The notes: generated by a model from the letters alone, not told the origin. 64,000 nucleotides of DNA from Hirudinaria manillensis (GCA_034509925.1 CM067530.1:4914501-4978500); one strand, 5' to 3'. Shown: positions 11,201 to 23,630, counted from the first letter of the stretch. Made by a program: numbers and translations.

Positions 11201-14200
11201 TCGAACCAACTTCTTGCCCTAAAATAAAGTTTGTTATAAAAAATTCAGGAATAGAATAAAAAAATAGAATCTAAGTAAAAATAATCAAAAACATAACGTA
11301 TGAGAATTATGTAATAGGGAATAAAATTCAAAAACATTAGATCTAACCTTATACTCGAAGTTAGACACAGCAAAATGCAAGACCTCCAGCAACTGGTTGA
11401 CCCTGCTAAAAGATGTAACAGACCACCATCTCCACAGCATATTATGATTTGCATTTTTAAGAACCCACAAGAAACACATCAACAGATCTTGAGTTGCTTC
11501 TTGTGACAAGGGTATTTTTTTTACCTTTGAATGAGAGAAATAAGTATAATGTCACAAATGTTTTAAATCAAACATTAACCTGTTTTTAAGTCAAATCTGT
11601 TTAGATAAAATGCTCATTTAAAATAACTCAACCCTATACCAGACGATGAAAATATGTATTGCCCACAGATTGAACTTGACAAGCAATCGATTCAACAAAT
11701 TAAAAAAAAATGCAAACATGATTTAAAACATAAAATTGCCTAAATGCAATTCACCTCAGATTGCAAATTATATGATGTAGATCCTGCAATGGCCATGGCA
11801 ATGTTTTGATTGATGGATGTTGACCCAGTCATTCGACTTCTTGACTCATTAGGAGGATGAAAAAGCTGTGGCAGACAATCTATGACAATCTTGATGAGAG
11901 GTAAGTACAAGGTAGCCACTTTTGCTTTGACATCAAAAGATTTATATCTAGTATCCATATCATGACTTGCAAGAAGATTTGCTATTATGTTTATGGCTTT
12001 GTTTTGCAGTTGAGGCACACTGTCATGAAAGAAGCTTGAATTTAATACTTTATATTCTATAAAAGTTGTATAAGCAATGGTTTCCATGACTATTGACTAG
12101 TTCAAATAAGATTTGCACAGTTTTACTTAATGTATTAATATTCCAGACGAATATGGTATATTTCAACCTAGAATCAAGCATGATCGACAAATCCGAGAGA
12201 ACGATGCCTGTTAGGAAATGGCGTGCTCTAAACTCATTGGTCACATCAGTCAATGGCATCTTGTCAGATGAGGGTTGACCAGACAAGAGAGATGCTTGAG
12301 AAGCTGAACTGGCAATGCTTGAAGTTGGACTCGGAGGGTTGGATGGCATCAATGATATATTGAAAGGAAGATTCAATGTAATGTAATGTTCATGACTGCA
12401 CACAATCCTCATAAAGTCCAATTTCAAAAGAGAAATATCAACTCTCGCACTGTCTGTGAAGATAGAAGCAATGGCTTCTGACATCTATCAAAAGCAACAT
12501 CAAACAAATTTAAAAAACAGACTTTAAATCTATATTTGATTAACTGACCATATTGCAATAGGCTTTGACAAGTTTGAAAACAAATCCCCTGTCCATAATA
12601 CTGAAGCAACCTCTAACAAAAAAAGCCAAACTTGAATTCCATTCCTTAGTTTTTGTTGGCTCCTTAAATAAAAATTGCAGAAATCCATATTTAAAATACA
12701 AAAGAAAACATTAATTTTCAGAATTGGTCATTTTCATGACTAGATCAAAAAAGAAACCTTTGTAGTACTAGAAGATGATTCAATAATTTTTTTTGTGACC
12801 ATTTCAATTAGCGACGAGATATCAACAAGAAGTTGTGAAGTAAAGCGCAACTTTCGAGGAGCATTCAACTTATTATGATGACCCAGATAATCCTCCATGC
12901 TCCGGATCTGCGAGCACAAAATGTAACTACATACTGCAATAACATTGGTTCATAAGAAAAAACCTACTATTAATTCAAAGAAAAACCAGCAATTTGATAG
13001 GGCATTACTGCTTGCTGATCCAGTACAAACCAGCCACTGTAAGGCAATCTCTTCATGGACAAGCTGAAGTTTCAGATATGTTATTAAAGTGCTATTAAGT
13101 ATTAAAATTCTCCTGAAACATTAACATACCTTTCTGCCAATTGCTTTTGATGAATCCCTTTCATTATCTAGGCTTGCTTGTTCTGGAACAAAAAAAATTC
13201 TAATATTAAAAAAATAAACGAAAACCCTTAATTCAAATTTAAAAAAAGATATAAACACAAAATTCATTCCAAACCATGCTCATTGAAGGATGGAATATCT
13301 GGATCACTGCTGCTGAGATGTCTCACGTTTTTCGAAAGAGGGTTGGACATAGGCCTGCCAAGGGTTGAATGACTGACAGGTGATGGAAGAGAAGCTGATG
13401 AAATGAAACTGTTTGCTGCACTTGAGTGGTTTGGAAAAAACAATAAATGCAATTACCAGATTCTGGAGGATGAAGAGTACATTGGTAGTAGATGTAAGTT
13501 AACAGAACCACATTTCGACCATGTTTATCTTGTGTCAGACCACCTATATTCTGTATACGTTTGACTATTTCAGCCATCGCTTCAAATGAAGCTTGACACA
13601 CGTTCACTAGAAAGGAAATAAGCCTAGTGAATTCAGGGTTCATTCATTTTTTGTCTCGATTACATACCTAAGTTCCCCAGTATGAGAGGGGGCCTGACCA
13701 TGAGTTGAATGAGTTTGTCCAGAATCAGGGGAAGAAAACGTGCAAGAGGACCGATATTTGCCTTTGTCAAGTCTTCCACGCGTTGTTTCAATGATTGTTC
13801 GTATCCCAATTCTCCAATTTTGCTCGGTATTTTGCCATCGTCTCCACAATTAACCAGATATAAAAATTGGTCAAGATGTTCATCCTTTGACAAAACAAAT
13901 AAACTTATGACAGCATTGATTTCATTGATGATTGTTAACAAATATTAACATTCCTTACAAGGGTATGAATGGAAGATGCTGCACTGATAACCACATTGAA
14001 CAATCCCCTATGGTTGTCTACCCATTTCATGCTAGGCAATTGAACGTCGGGATGAAGCATGTGGTAATGTGGAGGGGGAGGTTCCACAGAAACTGGCAAA
14101 CTAAATTCCCCGGTGACCAAGCGACCATCCCTACAAAGCGGAAGCCAAGAATAACCGACGACGGTTTCGGTATCCATGACTTCTTTCTTAGGTTGACAAC

Positions 14201-17200
14201 TGATATGATATATTGTAAAGAATAAATGGTGAGCATCTGTTAGCTTTGCAGGCAATTTGATTTTCACTTCATCATAAAATGAAGGAGTCCTACAAATTAA
14301 ATTAAATGTAAGTGACATTCATTTAAGTATATAACAAGGTCATTTTAAATGAACCATGTTCATACTTGTTGTGATAACTGACAGAAGTGAAATATTCTTT
14401 TGAGATCTCTGGACAATTAGATTTTCCAAAAATCACCTAATACAAAATTTAGTTAATTAAGTTTAAAAAGATTATCAAAATAATAAAAATTCTTCAATAA
14501 TTAAAAATGTTATAGTATAACATAGTGTAATACAGTATGGTAATAGTAGCTAATGCTTCTTGATGCTTTTTTCACAATGCTTTTTTCATGATGATGTTAT
14601 AATGAATGTAACTTACATAATTAAAGATCATATCTAAGGTGTGTTGGGGATTTGGGAGAATATTATATTTGTAATTATACATATTACTTATAACCATTAT
14701 ACTTAAAATTATATATATATATTTATTAAAGTTATAATTAACACATTACTTATAATTATAATGCTCAAGTTACTCACTGGAAGTGCACCCATTTCTCCTT
14801 CTCCACACATGAACTGAATCTTAACAGCAATGTTTCGAGCCGAACCTTGGCGATTTGCAAAGTTTAGAAATTTCGGATAAAGATATAAAAGATTTCTGAA
14901 ATGAAAAACAAAAAAAAATATTTATCAGATATATAGATCATTGTTTTTGACAATTTATAAGTAATTTTACATATATGAGTTGTGAGGCTCATAAATATCT
15001 CTGACTGGAAATTCTAATATATCTTTGATGGGTCTGGTGCCATCATCACTGCAAGGAATAAAACGATTAAGATCTGGAGATAGAACACCCTTCATTTCAT
15101 GATTGACAGGGGAAATATCTAGCTTCATGGTACCTGAGGACATCAAAAGTATCTATATCAATTATGGTGAGATTCAATTCAAATGCAAATATAGAATCAG
15201 AAAAAACAATAAAATAATCACAAGACTAGAAAAACCTGGTATAGATTTCAATTTCTTTAAAGCAGAAGTTTGTTTTTTCAATTCTCCAAGAAATTTAAAC
15301 AAATCTTCATCACTTAATTTATCGACTTCCTGATAATCAGTGAGATTAAGTTATTCATTCATGAAAATGTTCAATTTCTAAAAATAAATCAGTCTGCTTT
15401 ACAGAACCTGCTTAAAAAAATTTGAAATAGTGATAGTTGCAGGTTTGAAAGCATCAAATGCCGGTCCCACATCATCAGAATAACAGCTGTGCCTCTTGTC
15501 AGGAGTTACTCCCTTCATCATAGGTCTTGTCCTTTCTGGAAAATATAAAATGTATACAAGAAATAAAAAAAACCTAATAGAAGGGTTGTATGAAAACCAT
15601 TATTTGCCAGTTAATACTAAACTTACAAGAATTCAATGCATGGCAATGAACACTTAACAAATGACATTTGACAAATCACACAAGATCCAATAAATTATCA
15701 GTATCATTGGATCAATGTTATCGAAACCTCTTCATTATTTGTTATTCTTATATCTCGAATATCAGAAAAGGGAGTAAATATAATAAAACACAATTTTTTA
15801 AATAATTCATTCAGTAGGACAGTGAGAAGAGATAAATCTCTCATCAAGGCTGGCTACATTCGAATAAAATTATTTGTCAAATCAGCAATCATTTAATCAA
15901 TCAAACTTACAAAATGAGGCATGCATGCAAACAACCAAAAAACAATCATACCAAAAGGCATAAACAAATTCATTTCAAAACTTACCTAGGCTATCAGATC
16001 TGAAGCTATCCTTGTCATTCTCAACTGGACAATAATTGATGACATTTGCCAAATGAATCCCGGTCCAAGCAAAAGGCATCCTATACTTTCCAAGCCTTGA
16101 GCAATAAAACAAAGCACTTTGTCTTGCTTTCTCTCTAGTCTGATCGTATAGTAAATATTGTAAATATTATATCGGTGCAATAAAAGAAAGTCTTTACTTA
16201 CCTTCTCATCTCGAACAATGTAAGATTCTGCAATCTCTGAGATTTCTCCCTGTTGAAGGACTTTCTCTAGCTACAAATTGGCAATGACATTAAACTAAAC
16301 TTTATGAAACAAAAAATTAATATTTCAAAGGACCTTGATGACTAAGAAAATGTCAGAACTTGGGTAGGTTATGTTGAACAATGCAGAACGAGACATAGTA
16401 CTGAAATCTTTGAAAGTGATATGATGCTCAATCATGCTCTGATGATGTTCAGAGTTCAAATCAAAATAAAAGTTCTCCGAAATTTTCTTCATTTCTTTAA
16501 GATCATAAAGAGCAGCAGAAGCAAAAATTGGTTCGACTTCAAAATCAAGCCTGCAAAAAGACATCAATAGAAGGGATTTAATTTTGCTAAGTAATAGTAA
16601 GATATTACGTAAAGAAATTTATGGCTGTTAAAGTTGAATTATTACCAAGACTTTTAGCCGCTGGTAATCAAAATCAATATTGCTGATACTTCTTTAATGC
16701 TAGCAACACTGATACTAATACTTCCAAAATATTTATTAATTTTTATAACAAAGTTGTATAATTTTGATTTTTTTTATAAATGAAATCAAATTTATTTATT
16801 TTTTGCTTGTTGTCGCTGCTTGCACCATCATGTAAGTTATTTGTTTTTATGTATAATGTAGTACTTAAGCACTTTTGAAGAACATTTCAAAATGACCAGG
16901 ATATTTGTGCCTTAAGAATTATTTGTTGGAAGACAGTGGAAGCCTTTTGACAATGATGGAACTGTTGGTTGTTGCATTGAAGGAAGGCATGAACAAAAAA
17001 GATTTTCAGAAATGCTGAACAACAGAGATACTCAGCAAGCAGCTGTAATGTACTGGCTCAGTGATGAGATCCACAAAACACAGATCTTGGATGTCAAGAA
17101 TGGATTCCATGTTCAAAAAAGGAAAGTTTTTATGATCATTTAGCTAGACTACAAACAGAGGGATTAGCCTGCAACTTTTTTTGCAGCAATCTCCACAAAG

Positions 17201-20084
17201 AAACAAATCAGATATTGTTGCTGGCATGGATGAAGTCAACATATCTGATAGAAGTTTCATCAAAGTCATTAGATCACTTAATAGCTGTCTGAACATCAAA
17301 ATAAATGTTTATTTCCCTCAGTATTGAATTACCAGCCAGTGCAGAAGCTATTCTCTTTCGGTGGCAGAATTTTGTCCACTCAGTGCTAGCTAAAAAAGCT
17401 TCAGTATCAACAATACCAATACATTTTATATTGGGTATCAGTATTGCTATTGCCGATAGTTTTTAAAAGTACCTTTAACAACCACGAATTTATTAATCTT
17501 AATAAGTCAAGGAAAAAATTGTCAATAAACAAATACTTCATATATGTGCATTCAATGAGGATACGCTGAGAAACATGATCTGAGGGAAGTGGAGGAGGTA
17601 GTCGAACTTCTATTTGTTCATCCTAAGTGGATTTAAATAAGTAATTTTTTTAAATCTTTATAAATACCTCTTTAGACATAATGTTTAACAACATACATCA
17701 GCAACTTCATAATGACCATAATAATACTAAATGTTGAAAATTACTTTTTAAATAATTTGGACCTCTTGTTCTTCCACAACATTTTTAAATCTAATTTAAA
17801 CTGGAGATGTTTATTCTATTTGTAATTTAATAATAAGTGGAGAACATTTGATTAATACATAATAGACTAAAATTAAAAATAGAAAATAATAGCTTTACAA
17901 ATTGACCAATGCACCTACCTCAGACTGCTGTGGATACAATGCAAAAAGAACATCTTGTCGGTTGTTTTGTCTCATGCTCCTGTTAGCAGCATCAATCTCC
18001 TCAATTGGAACATTATCCAATAATGATGGGAGGAGAGTATCAGCAGGGGAAATATCAAGAATATTAACTATGCCACTGCCTGGTTCGGTGCTTGAAGATG
18101 CCAATGAAGTAGATGAATAAGAAGACTTTCTACTCAAAGGTTCCTATATATTTATATAGAATAAGTCATTATCCCTTGAAATTCATGAGTTAACAAAATA
18201 TTGGCATTTAGTTACCATGGGCCTAGTGATCTCAGTCACAAACAATTCATATTCAGGTGGTGGAACATTTTTAAGAGCTAAGTTTCTTTCTTCTTTATTG
18301 TTATGAAGAGTACTAAATCCTTCATAACTGAGATATCAAAATTATAAATTTATAAAAGATTTATTAAAAATTAAATATTATTTCACACAACTATGTATTT
18401 AAAGAAATATGCATGTAATAGAAATAATTTGCTATTCAAAAATGGTGACTTCCAAAAACATAAAGAACTGCATTATTACTTTTTTTGTATGATGCAGTAA
18501 TCTTTAGTATACATCTGGATGCAGTCTCTCACATGTTTCTCTGATTCAGCACTGTCAATATAATTACAATAAGTTATGCAAAAAAATGGATCATAATTAC
18601 AATCTTTAGAGTGTTAAATAACAAAAAGGATGATATGGTGCATTTTAGCCTTTCTCTAGTGGCACAGGCTATGAATGATGTCTTCATTGTAGCCGAATGT
18701 TCTTGCCTGTAACCATCAAACAATGAAAGTGTTGCCAAAATTCTCACCCTTTTTCAAGAACCACTGGGCCAGAGATTCTTTGCTTTCTTTGAATAACATT
18801 CAATTTTAGATCATCTGGAGGATAATCCAATAGATATTGCAAAGGATCTTTCTCAAGAGCATTTCTGTAAGAGGTGACACATTCCTCAAAATCAGGAGGA
18901 TCCACCACATCAACCTTATAACCAAAAGGACAATAATACTCAATACTATGATGCTTTTATTAAAATCAAATAACAAAAAAATTGACATTCTTCCCTCTAT
19001 AATCAGATTTAAAAATGAACATCAAGACTTTCATAAAAGCAAATATCCAAAGAACATCTTAATTAAACACATAAATACTTCTTAGAACTGTCTATGTGCT
19101 CAATATGCCAACTTACAAATAATTGCCATAATAATAACAAAATAATAGTGAAAGATTAGCAAAAAAAGATGTGATTCCAATGTGTATTTGGAAAATATTT
19201 ACGATGGCAAATGGCAACCAGAGCATCAGGTATCAAGTATTCAATTTAAATTACACCAAAATGAAATTTCATGTGGCTACTAAAAAGAGTTTGGTGATAA
19301 ATGTATGTACCAATTACAAATTTTGGACAGCCATCCCATGTCATATACATATTGATGAGACAGTGCTTCAAAGGCATAGTTATACATACACCTCTCATGA
19401 TGTGAGCAGATTAAAATCCCATTGCTGGAGCATTGTCCAAATTATCTAGCAATTTGATATTGCTAATAGGCAGAATAGCTTGAAAAATAAGTCCTAGTTA
19501 CATATGTCCAAAAAGGCATAGATTGGTGCACACTATGTAAAGTGTGGCAAGATGGGATGTTTTAGTCAAGATAGGTTGTGAATAAAAAATAATACCAAAA
19601 CATGATTAGAGCAAATACTAAAATTACTTAAAATTAAAATTTACATTTCTAATTAACTTAAGCACAGAGTTGATCAAGGTACTGAAATGCATACTTGGGG
19701 AAGACAGGATAAGTTGGTGGAATTTTTGCTTCCTTCTCCAAAATAAGTTGAGGTGGTCAAGTGCTTTCTCACCTCTGCTGCTGATCCCTTTCTGAAGAAT
19801 TCATAACAATCACATTATTTCGCGGGCATTGTTTATCTAATATTGAGTTTATGTAGTATCTAAGAGATAAACTAATTATCCATAGCAAAATCTGACAAAA
19901 TTCATTGTGCGACTTGCCCCACACTTTGACAACATGGAAACCACTTGAGAATTCGTAATATCAAAGTTTAGACAAATAGATAAATTGTAATTAACTTGAT
20001 GCGATTCGAAGATTTGATTCAAAATAATTTTAGGTTGAAAACAAACTTGTTTATCCTGTTTGCGAAAGCCCGCTGTCCAGACAT
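5251..20084 (-). CDS. DOCK6/7/8-family (zizimin-related) guanine nucleotide exchange factor, complete
   Basis: DOCK-C proteins activate Rac/Cdc42 through a DHR-2 domain and bind membranes through DHR-1. I traced 43 coding exons (5'-3', high-low): 20084-20047, 19791-19695, 18914-18748, 18551-18480, 18327-18216, 18143-17919, 17622-17537, 16550-16334, 16270-16202, 16130-15986, 15535-15408, 15329-15236, 15133-14971, 14895-14778, 14436-14366, 14289-13959, 13884-13668, 13606-13457, 13415-13275, 13182-13130, 13063-12968, 12907-12758, 12662-12549, 12484-12168, 12034-11755, 11524-11348, 11218-11089, 10706-10613, 10431-10338, 10218-10084, 10019-9867, 9803-9645, 9573-9397, 9318-9202, 9132-8989, 8736-8605, 8534-8400, 6921-6832, 6548-6458, 6368-6223, 6158-6015, 5627-5521, 5413-5251. 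Total 6,039 nt, 2,012 residues, phases consistent throughout. Start [13 protein letters not shown] resembles DOCK7. DHR-1 is at about residues 490-680 ([19 protein letters not shown]). DHR-2 is at about 1540-1960 ([42 protein letters not shown]). The closest match from memory is DOCK7; DOCK6/7/8 cannot be separated with certainty. Confidence 0.95.
7377..7398. repeat. Short perfect inverted repeat
   Basis: ATATACAGG and CCTGTATAT form perfect 9-bp arms around a 4-nt loop in a DOCK intron. I cannot link it to a known element; one palindrome of this size can arise by chance in AT-rich DNA. Confidence 0.6.
7830..8060 (+). mobile_element. Possible relic of the C-terminal region of a LINE like the one at 63.3 kb
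   Basis: An open stretch reads [20 protein letters not shown] followed by [11 protein letters not shown]. It resembles the conserved segment (R-x-D-x-V-L, then L-x-E-L-T-V-P-W-E, then K) in the C-terminal part of R2/NeSL-like LINE polyproteins. Only this block is recognisable. No reverse transcriptase is nearby and the frame is lost on both sides. The match is from memory of the motif, so confidence is modest. Confidence 0.35.
16551..17536 (-). other. DOCK intron (0.99 kb) occupied by a repeat element
   Basis: Nearly all of this intron, between the exons ending at 17537 and starting at 16550, is the inverted-repeat-bounded element described separately. The flanks are short AT-rich sequence. 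Confidence 0.65.
16622..17485. mobile_element. Unclassified DNA element with terminal and subterminal inverted repeats
   Basis: The left end reads TGGCTGTTAAAG and the right end, on the other strand, TGGTTGTTAAAG. Further in, the arms stay similar but imperfect: GCTGATACTTC then GCTAGC on the left, and TTGATACTGAAG then GCTAGC on the right when inverted. Flanking octamers AAATTTAT (16615-16622) and GAATTTAT (17486-17493) agree at 7 of 8 bases, so an 8-bp target duplication (hAT-like) is possible. The interior has only broken open stretches, so it looks non-autonomous or decayed. Family is not established; ends are accurate to a few bases. Confidence 0.5.
18915..19694 (-). other. DOCK intron (0.78 kb), nothing recognised
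   Basis: This intron lies between coding exons 2 and 3. It is AT-rich. Two short open frames (18837-19085 and 19171-19449 on the plus strand) show no family resemblance and are probably chance. Confidence 0.6.
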
Positions 20085-20552
20085 TATCGAAGACAACAGG
20101 GCTTAACAAATTTCGATTAAAGAGTTGAGAAAAAAATTATGTGATCCCTGCAAGTAATACACAAACTCAATGTAACTATAAATAAAGGCTTCCCAGAGCC
20201 CTTAGTCAACAACAGGATAAAACAACATTAAACAATCTACTAATATTCTAATAAACTAACATACTAAAAAAAAGTAATGAAGAATAAAAAAAACCTGCAA
20301 ATACTATTAATTTGATTATAAATATGCAGATATATTATTTCGAGAGAATTATTTGTTGGTTTATGAATATTTTAAAAATAATGTTTTTTACAATACATGC
20401 ATTCCAAACAAATAAATTAAGCATTGGATTCATGTAATAGTTCTACTTATTTCCATCAACAGGAACAAGTACTCAGATGATCGTTACCAAAACCCCAAAA
20501 CCGAAACAAAAGCAAGAAATTCAGTTGAAAATCGGATGGACGGTCACCTCCG

Positions 20553-20577
20553 CGGACGTTTTTTCGTGAAACGTCCG
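20553..20577. repeat. Perfect 9-bp inverted repeat in the DOCK 5' flank
   Basis: CGGACGTTT and AAACGTCCG are perfect arms around a 7-nt spacer. Each arm holds an ACGT core. It lies about 470-490 bp upstream of the DOCK ATG. It could be a bZIP-type operator or a small hairpin; the sequence alone does not decide. Confidence 0.6.
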
Positions 20578-20595
20578 GATCGTTTAGTAACCGAA

Positions 20596-20636
20596 CGGAA
20601 AATTCGCCACACGGAAAATTCATCGCCGGAAAATTT
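20596..20636 (+). promoter_or_regulatory. Three direct repeats of CGGAAAATT upstream of DOCK
   Basis: CGGAAAATT occurs at 20596, 20612 and 20627, spaced 16 and 15 bp (about one and a half helical turns). Each copy holds a GGAA core as used by ETS-type factors. Regulatory function is inferred from spacing and position only. Confidence 0.4.
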
Positions 20637-21289
20637 TAAAGGGTTACTAGACGTGGACGATCATTTTGAATAGAATAAGACAACATGCATATTTAAAGAT
20701 TTTATTTAAAACATGACTTAATTAATAATTAAAATCATAAACCAAACCCCCAAAATAGTCAATGATGTACCTTTTATCATTTTATTTTATTTTATTATAT
20801 TTTGTTCTCTGAGAGGGGCATCTCGATAACATTTCTTCGGAAAGTTGCGTTGATGCCTGCTACATGTTGTTCCAACTTGCCCTCATTAAGATCCTGTTCC
20901 TTTCTCAGGACTTGGATTATACGGATGGATGGCTTGCTCCAACAGACTCGTTAAAGGCCCTGTGCCAACCCTCACAGGAATTGTTAGTTTTAGGCGAAGC
21001 AGTAGCTATCCTCGTAGTAATTCCAGAGATGATGTGGAAATCGGGATTTTCGGTGAGGTCATCCGATCCCGCAGCAAACCAAAAGCGGGGGCTGGATAAT
21101 ACTTGGAGATGTTGCTATGTGTCGAAAATCAGCATTCTCTCGAAACTTCTGCTTCTGTGAGAAATCAAAAACTTAGTTTCTTTGTGTGTGTCCTAAAAAT
21201 TCCATTGGAATAACCAATTCAGTTAACGACAGCGGATTCGACTTAAGGGAAAATGGGATAATATAAACCTATTAAAACTATAAAAACCT

Positions 21290-22398
21290 ATAAAAAAAAA
21301 CATAGGGGGCACCTATAAAAACATTTTATTAGTGATTTAAGCTATAATTAATTATGTTTCTCTTTTGCATTTGTCGAACGCACAACGTGATAAGTTCAAT
21401 GCTAGCGAGATGAATTTTCCGTAAACCGCAGGATCCAGTCTGTTCCACGTCCATGGGTTGACGACATCGATAGACCTGCTGTCGAGCATAGCGCGATTGG
21501 CGTGTGGAAGGAAGAGGGAGTCTTTGGATGTGGATCTATGGCCACTTCTGCCATGGTGGATGCGCAGTGTAGCTCGCAAGGTCGCACTTCCTCTTGTTGA
21601 AGATGAGCTTGGCTGTCGTGATGATGACTGCAGCTGCTCCAGGCGACAGGAAGGGAGGCCCACAAGTGTAAAATGGCTGTAATCGATCCTGGAGAGGATC
21701 AGTGCCGTGACGATGGTCTTCCTGAACTCGAAGGAGAGAGGAACGGCAATGCTGCGAATCTCCCTGAGGGACACGAAATGAGAGATATTGTTGATGTGGG
21801 TGCTCTAAGTCTAGCCAGATCCCCAGGTTGCAGATGGAATGTACGTGGTGGATCAGATCTTAGCAGATGGAAACCGGGCTGGGAGTGCGCGGCACATCTG
21901 TGCGAGGAAGTCCACATGATTTCGGTTTTCTTGCTATTCAGTTGCAGTCGCTGATGGCTTTCACGCAGCGGGAGTTGACCGTGACCGACGGAAGAGCGAG
22001 GTAAGACAGTAATCACTCAAGGAAGCGGTCTGCGAAGCCGAAAGATCTCTTAAGTTGTTGGAAGAGGATATCGTGATCGACAGTATCGAAGGCAGCCGAA
22101 AGGTCGAGGAGGACAAGCTGCGACACCTCACCGGCCCCCGCCGAGCGGAGGAGGTCCGAGGGGACGCGAAGGGACTAAGGTGGAGTGGTGTTGACGTCAG
22201 GCAAAGTGTTGTGCAGGGAGGAGGTTTTCGGTCCAGGTGGTCCATGACCCTGCGGAGCACGAGGCGCTCCAATATTTTCGAGAAAACGGAGAGATTAGAG
22301 ATGGGCCGATAGGAGCTGGTGTCTTCTGGGTGCATCTCTGCGTTTTCGGGGGGTAGACGGATGTTCCTGTCGATCCATTTACTCTCTAATTTTTTCAA
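21290..22398 (-). mobile_element. CR1/L2-like LINE relic (3' part, reverse transcriptase)
   Basis: On the minus strand from 22398 downward are reverse-transcriptase landmarks: SSYRPISNLSVFSKILERLV; in another frame near 22080-22160 a segment like LVLLDLSAAFDTVDHDIL; then LQLNSKKTEIMW near 21920; and a C-terminal part with SRIDYSHFTLVGLP near 21690. The motif order is that of the jockey/CR1/L2 LINE superfamily. The frame switches several times, so the copy is dead and 5'-truncated. After the last stop, near 21350, the tail holds repeated TTTTTATAGG/TTTTATAG units (21280-21330), consistent with CR1/L2 ends in short tandem repeats instead of poly(A). The copy is far more GC-rich than the host DNA. 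Confidence 0.8.
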
Positions 22399-23523
22399 TC
22401 CTCAATTATGGAAAGTTTTCATTGGTGTTCTTATGTCGTTGGTTGCTAGCTGAACTGTAGGTATTCAGGAAGCTCTCATTAGCCATTTTACGGACTATTT
22501 AACACCCTACAAACTTCATTTGGTGTTCAACAGACTGTGTGAGACTATCTTTGTTGTCCTCGTCCGTCGCAGTTTTTATGCAAGTGCGAGGATTTTCAAA
22601 ATTTTGTATTTGTACACTACAATACTTTTGAATGTAGCCCTCAGTACTCTAAAGGTTGGCAACATCTGCTCTAGGCCAATGAATCGGCTTCGTCGTTGCG
22701 ATGGATAGACGTTATTATCCTGAACTGACTATCGACTACTTCTGGCTTCTCACGTTCCAGATCCAGAACAAGGCCGCTTCTACAAGCTATGACATTCATG
22801 TCATAGCCTTTGTTCTTTCCTGGCTTGACATTCCAATGCGATTGGGGAAGACGTAAGCCGATTTGCACACGACGCCCCTTGCTCCAATTTCGATTAGTAC
22901 TACGTAAAACTATCTGTTATTAACTGCTTTTAATTTAATTTTTTTATGCGATCAAATTTGTTAATAAATAAAGCGATGTAAAAAATTTCATACGGATTTA
23001 CATTCATTCATACTATAATGCTTAAATAAAATTTACTAAATTTTTCCATTTATTTTATAAAAATTCGATTATTATTGCTGCCTTAACATACTCGTTCGAT
23101 TTCCTTTGATTAATTACATTATTCAAAATACTTCCTGTTTGACAATATTATAAAAAAAAAAACATTTAGAACATTTAGAATTTAAAACATTTAGAAAATA
23201 CTCTTTTATTTGACAATACTGTTTTGAGCGAAATTCGGGGGCCTGTTGATCTGGATTACCTTTTAATAAAGGTAAACATTTTCACTGAAGCTGAAATGAA
23301 GGGAAATAAAACCCAAACGTGAGGTACCACGATCTTAATTTACTTCATAAAGGTGCAGCAATTTACACTTTGGCACAGCCAAGCTCCAACTGGCTCCCCT
23401 AGCTACAAATCTACAACAGCCATCCATTAAATTAGTAACCCAATTTTTAATGTGAGATGGCAGGTCCTCATGCATCATCCAGAACAACCCATTACAATGA
23501 CATAACACAGTTTTCCTCTAAGT
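22399..23523. other. Intergenic stretch between the LINE relic and the VPS13D 3' end
   Basis: Mostly unrecognised. A minus-strand open stretch at 22671-22868 faintly resembles a piggyBac-type transposase (separate entry). Around 23155-23215 short ACATTTAGAA units recur. The part nearest 23523 is probably just past the VPS13D 3'UTR. Confidence 0.5.
22671..22868 (-). mobile_element. Possible piggyBac-like transposase fragment
   Basis: A 65-codon open stretch contains WNVKPGKNKGYDMNVIACRS followed by GLVLDLE. This recalls the block in piggyBac/PGBD transposases where a K-P-x-(K)-x-G-(Y/F) segment precedes a hydrophobic strand and a G-x-(V/I)-x-(D/E) turn. No other catalytic motif, terminal repeat or TTAA flank was found. 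The assignment is weak. Confidence 0.25.
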
Positions 23524-23529
23524 TTTATT
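23524..23529 (-). terminator. Candidate polyadenylation signal of VPS13D
   Basis: AATAAA on the minus strand lies about 100 bases downstream of the VPS13D stop codon at 23631-23633. Use is inferred from position. Confidence 0.5.
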
Positions 23530-23630
23530 TGAGTCTTATCGCGTTTAGAAAATATTAAAAAATTCTTCTGAACCTAGTTCAAATCACAGTGATAAGCAAG
23601 AGCTTTGTGAGTTTTCAGTGGTAGGAAATA

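Larger units (their letters stand above)
20085..21289. promoter_or_regulatory. 5' flank of the DOCK gene
   Basis: Sequence immediately 5' of the DOCK ATG, presumed 5'UTR and promoter. At 20530-20640 it becomes richer in GC and CpG than its surroundings, with a palindrome at 20553-20577 and three CGGAAAATT copies at 20596-20636 (separate entries). The plus-strand ORF at 20864-21160 resembles no family I know. I see no clear TATA box; the start site is not determined. Confidence 0.4.

Noticed and set aside
13709-14225. Plus-strand ORFs of 79 and 97 codons
   Set aside because: Both are antisense shadows of DOCK exons 13668-13884 and 13959-14289.
20864-21160. 98-codon plus-strand ORF upstream of DOCK
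   Set aside because: No family resemblance and no splice or start context beyond an ATG; kept only as a note in the 5' flank entry.
23155-23215. Short ACATTTAGAA-type repeats considered as a CRISPR-like or satellite array
   Set aside because: Only a few irregular units in AT-rich eukaryotic DNA, without spacers.
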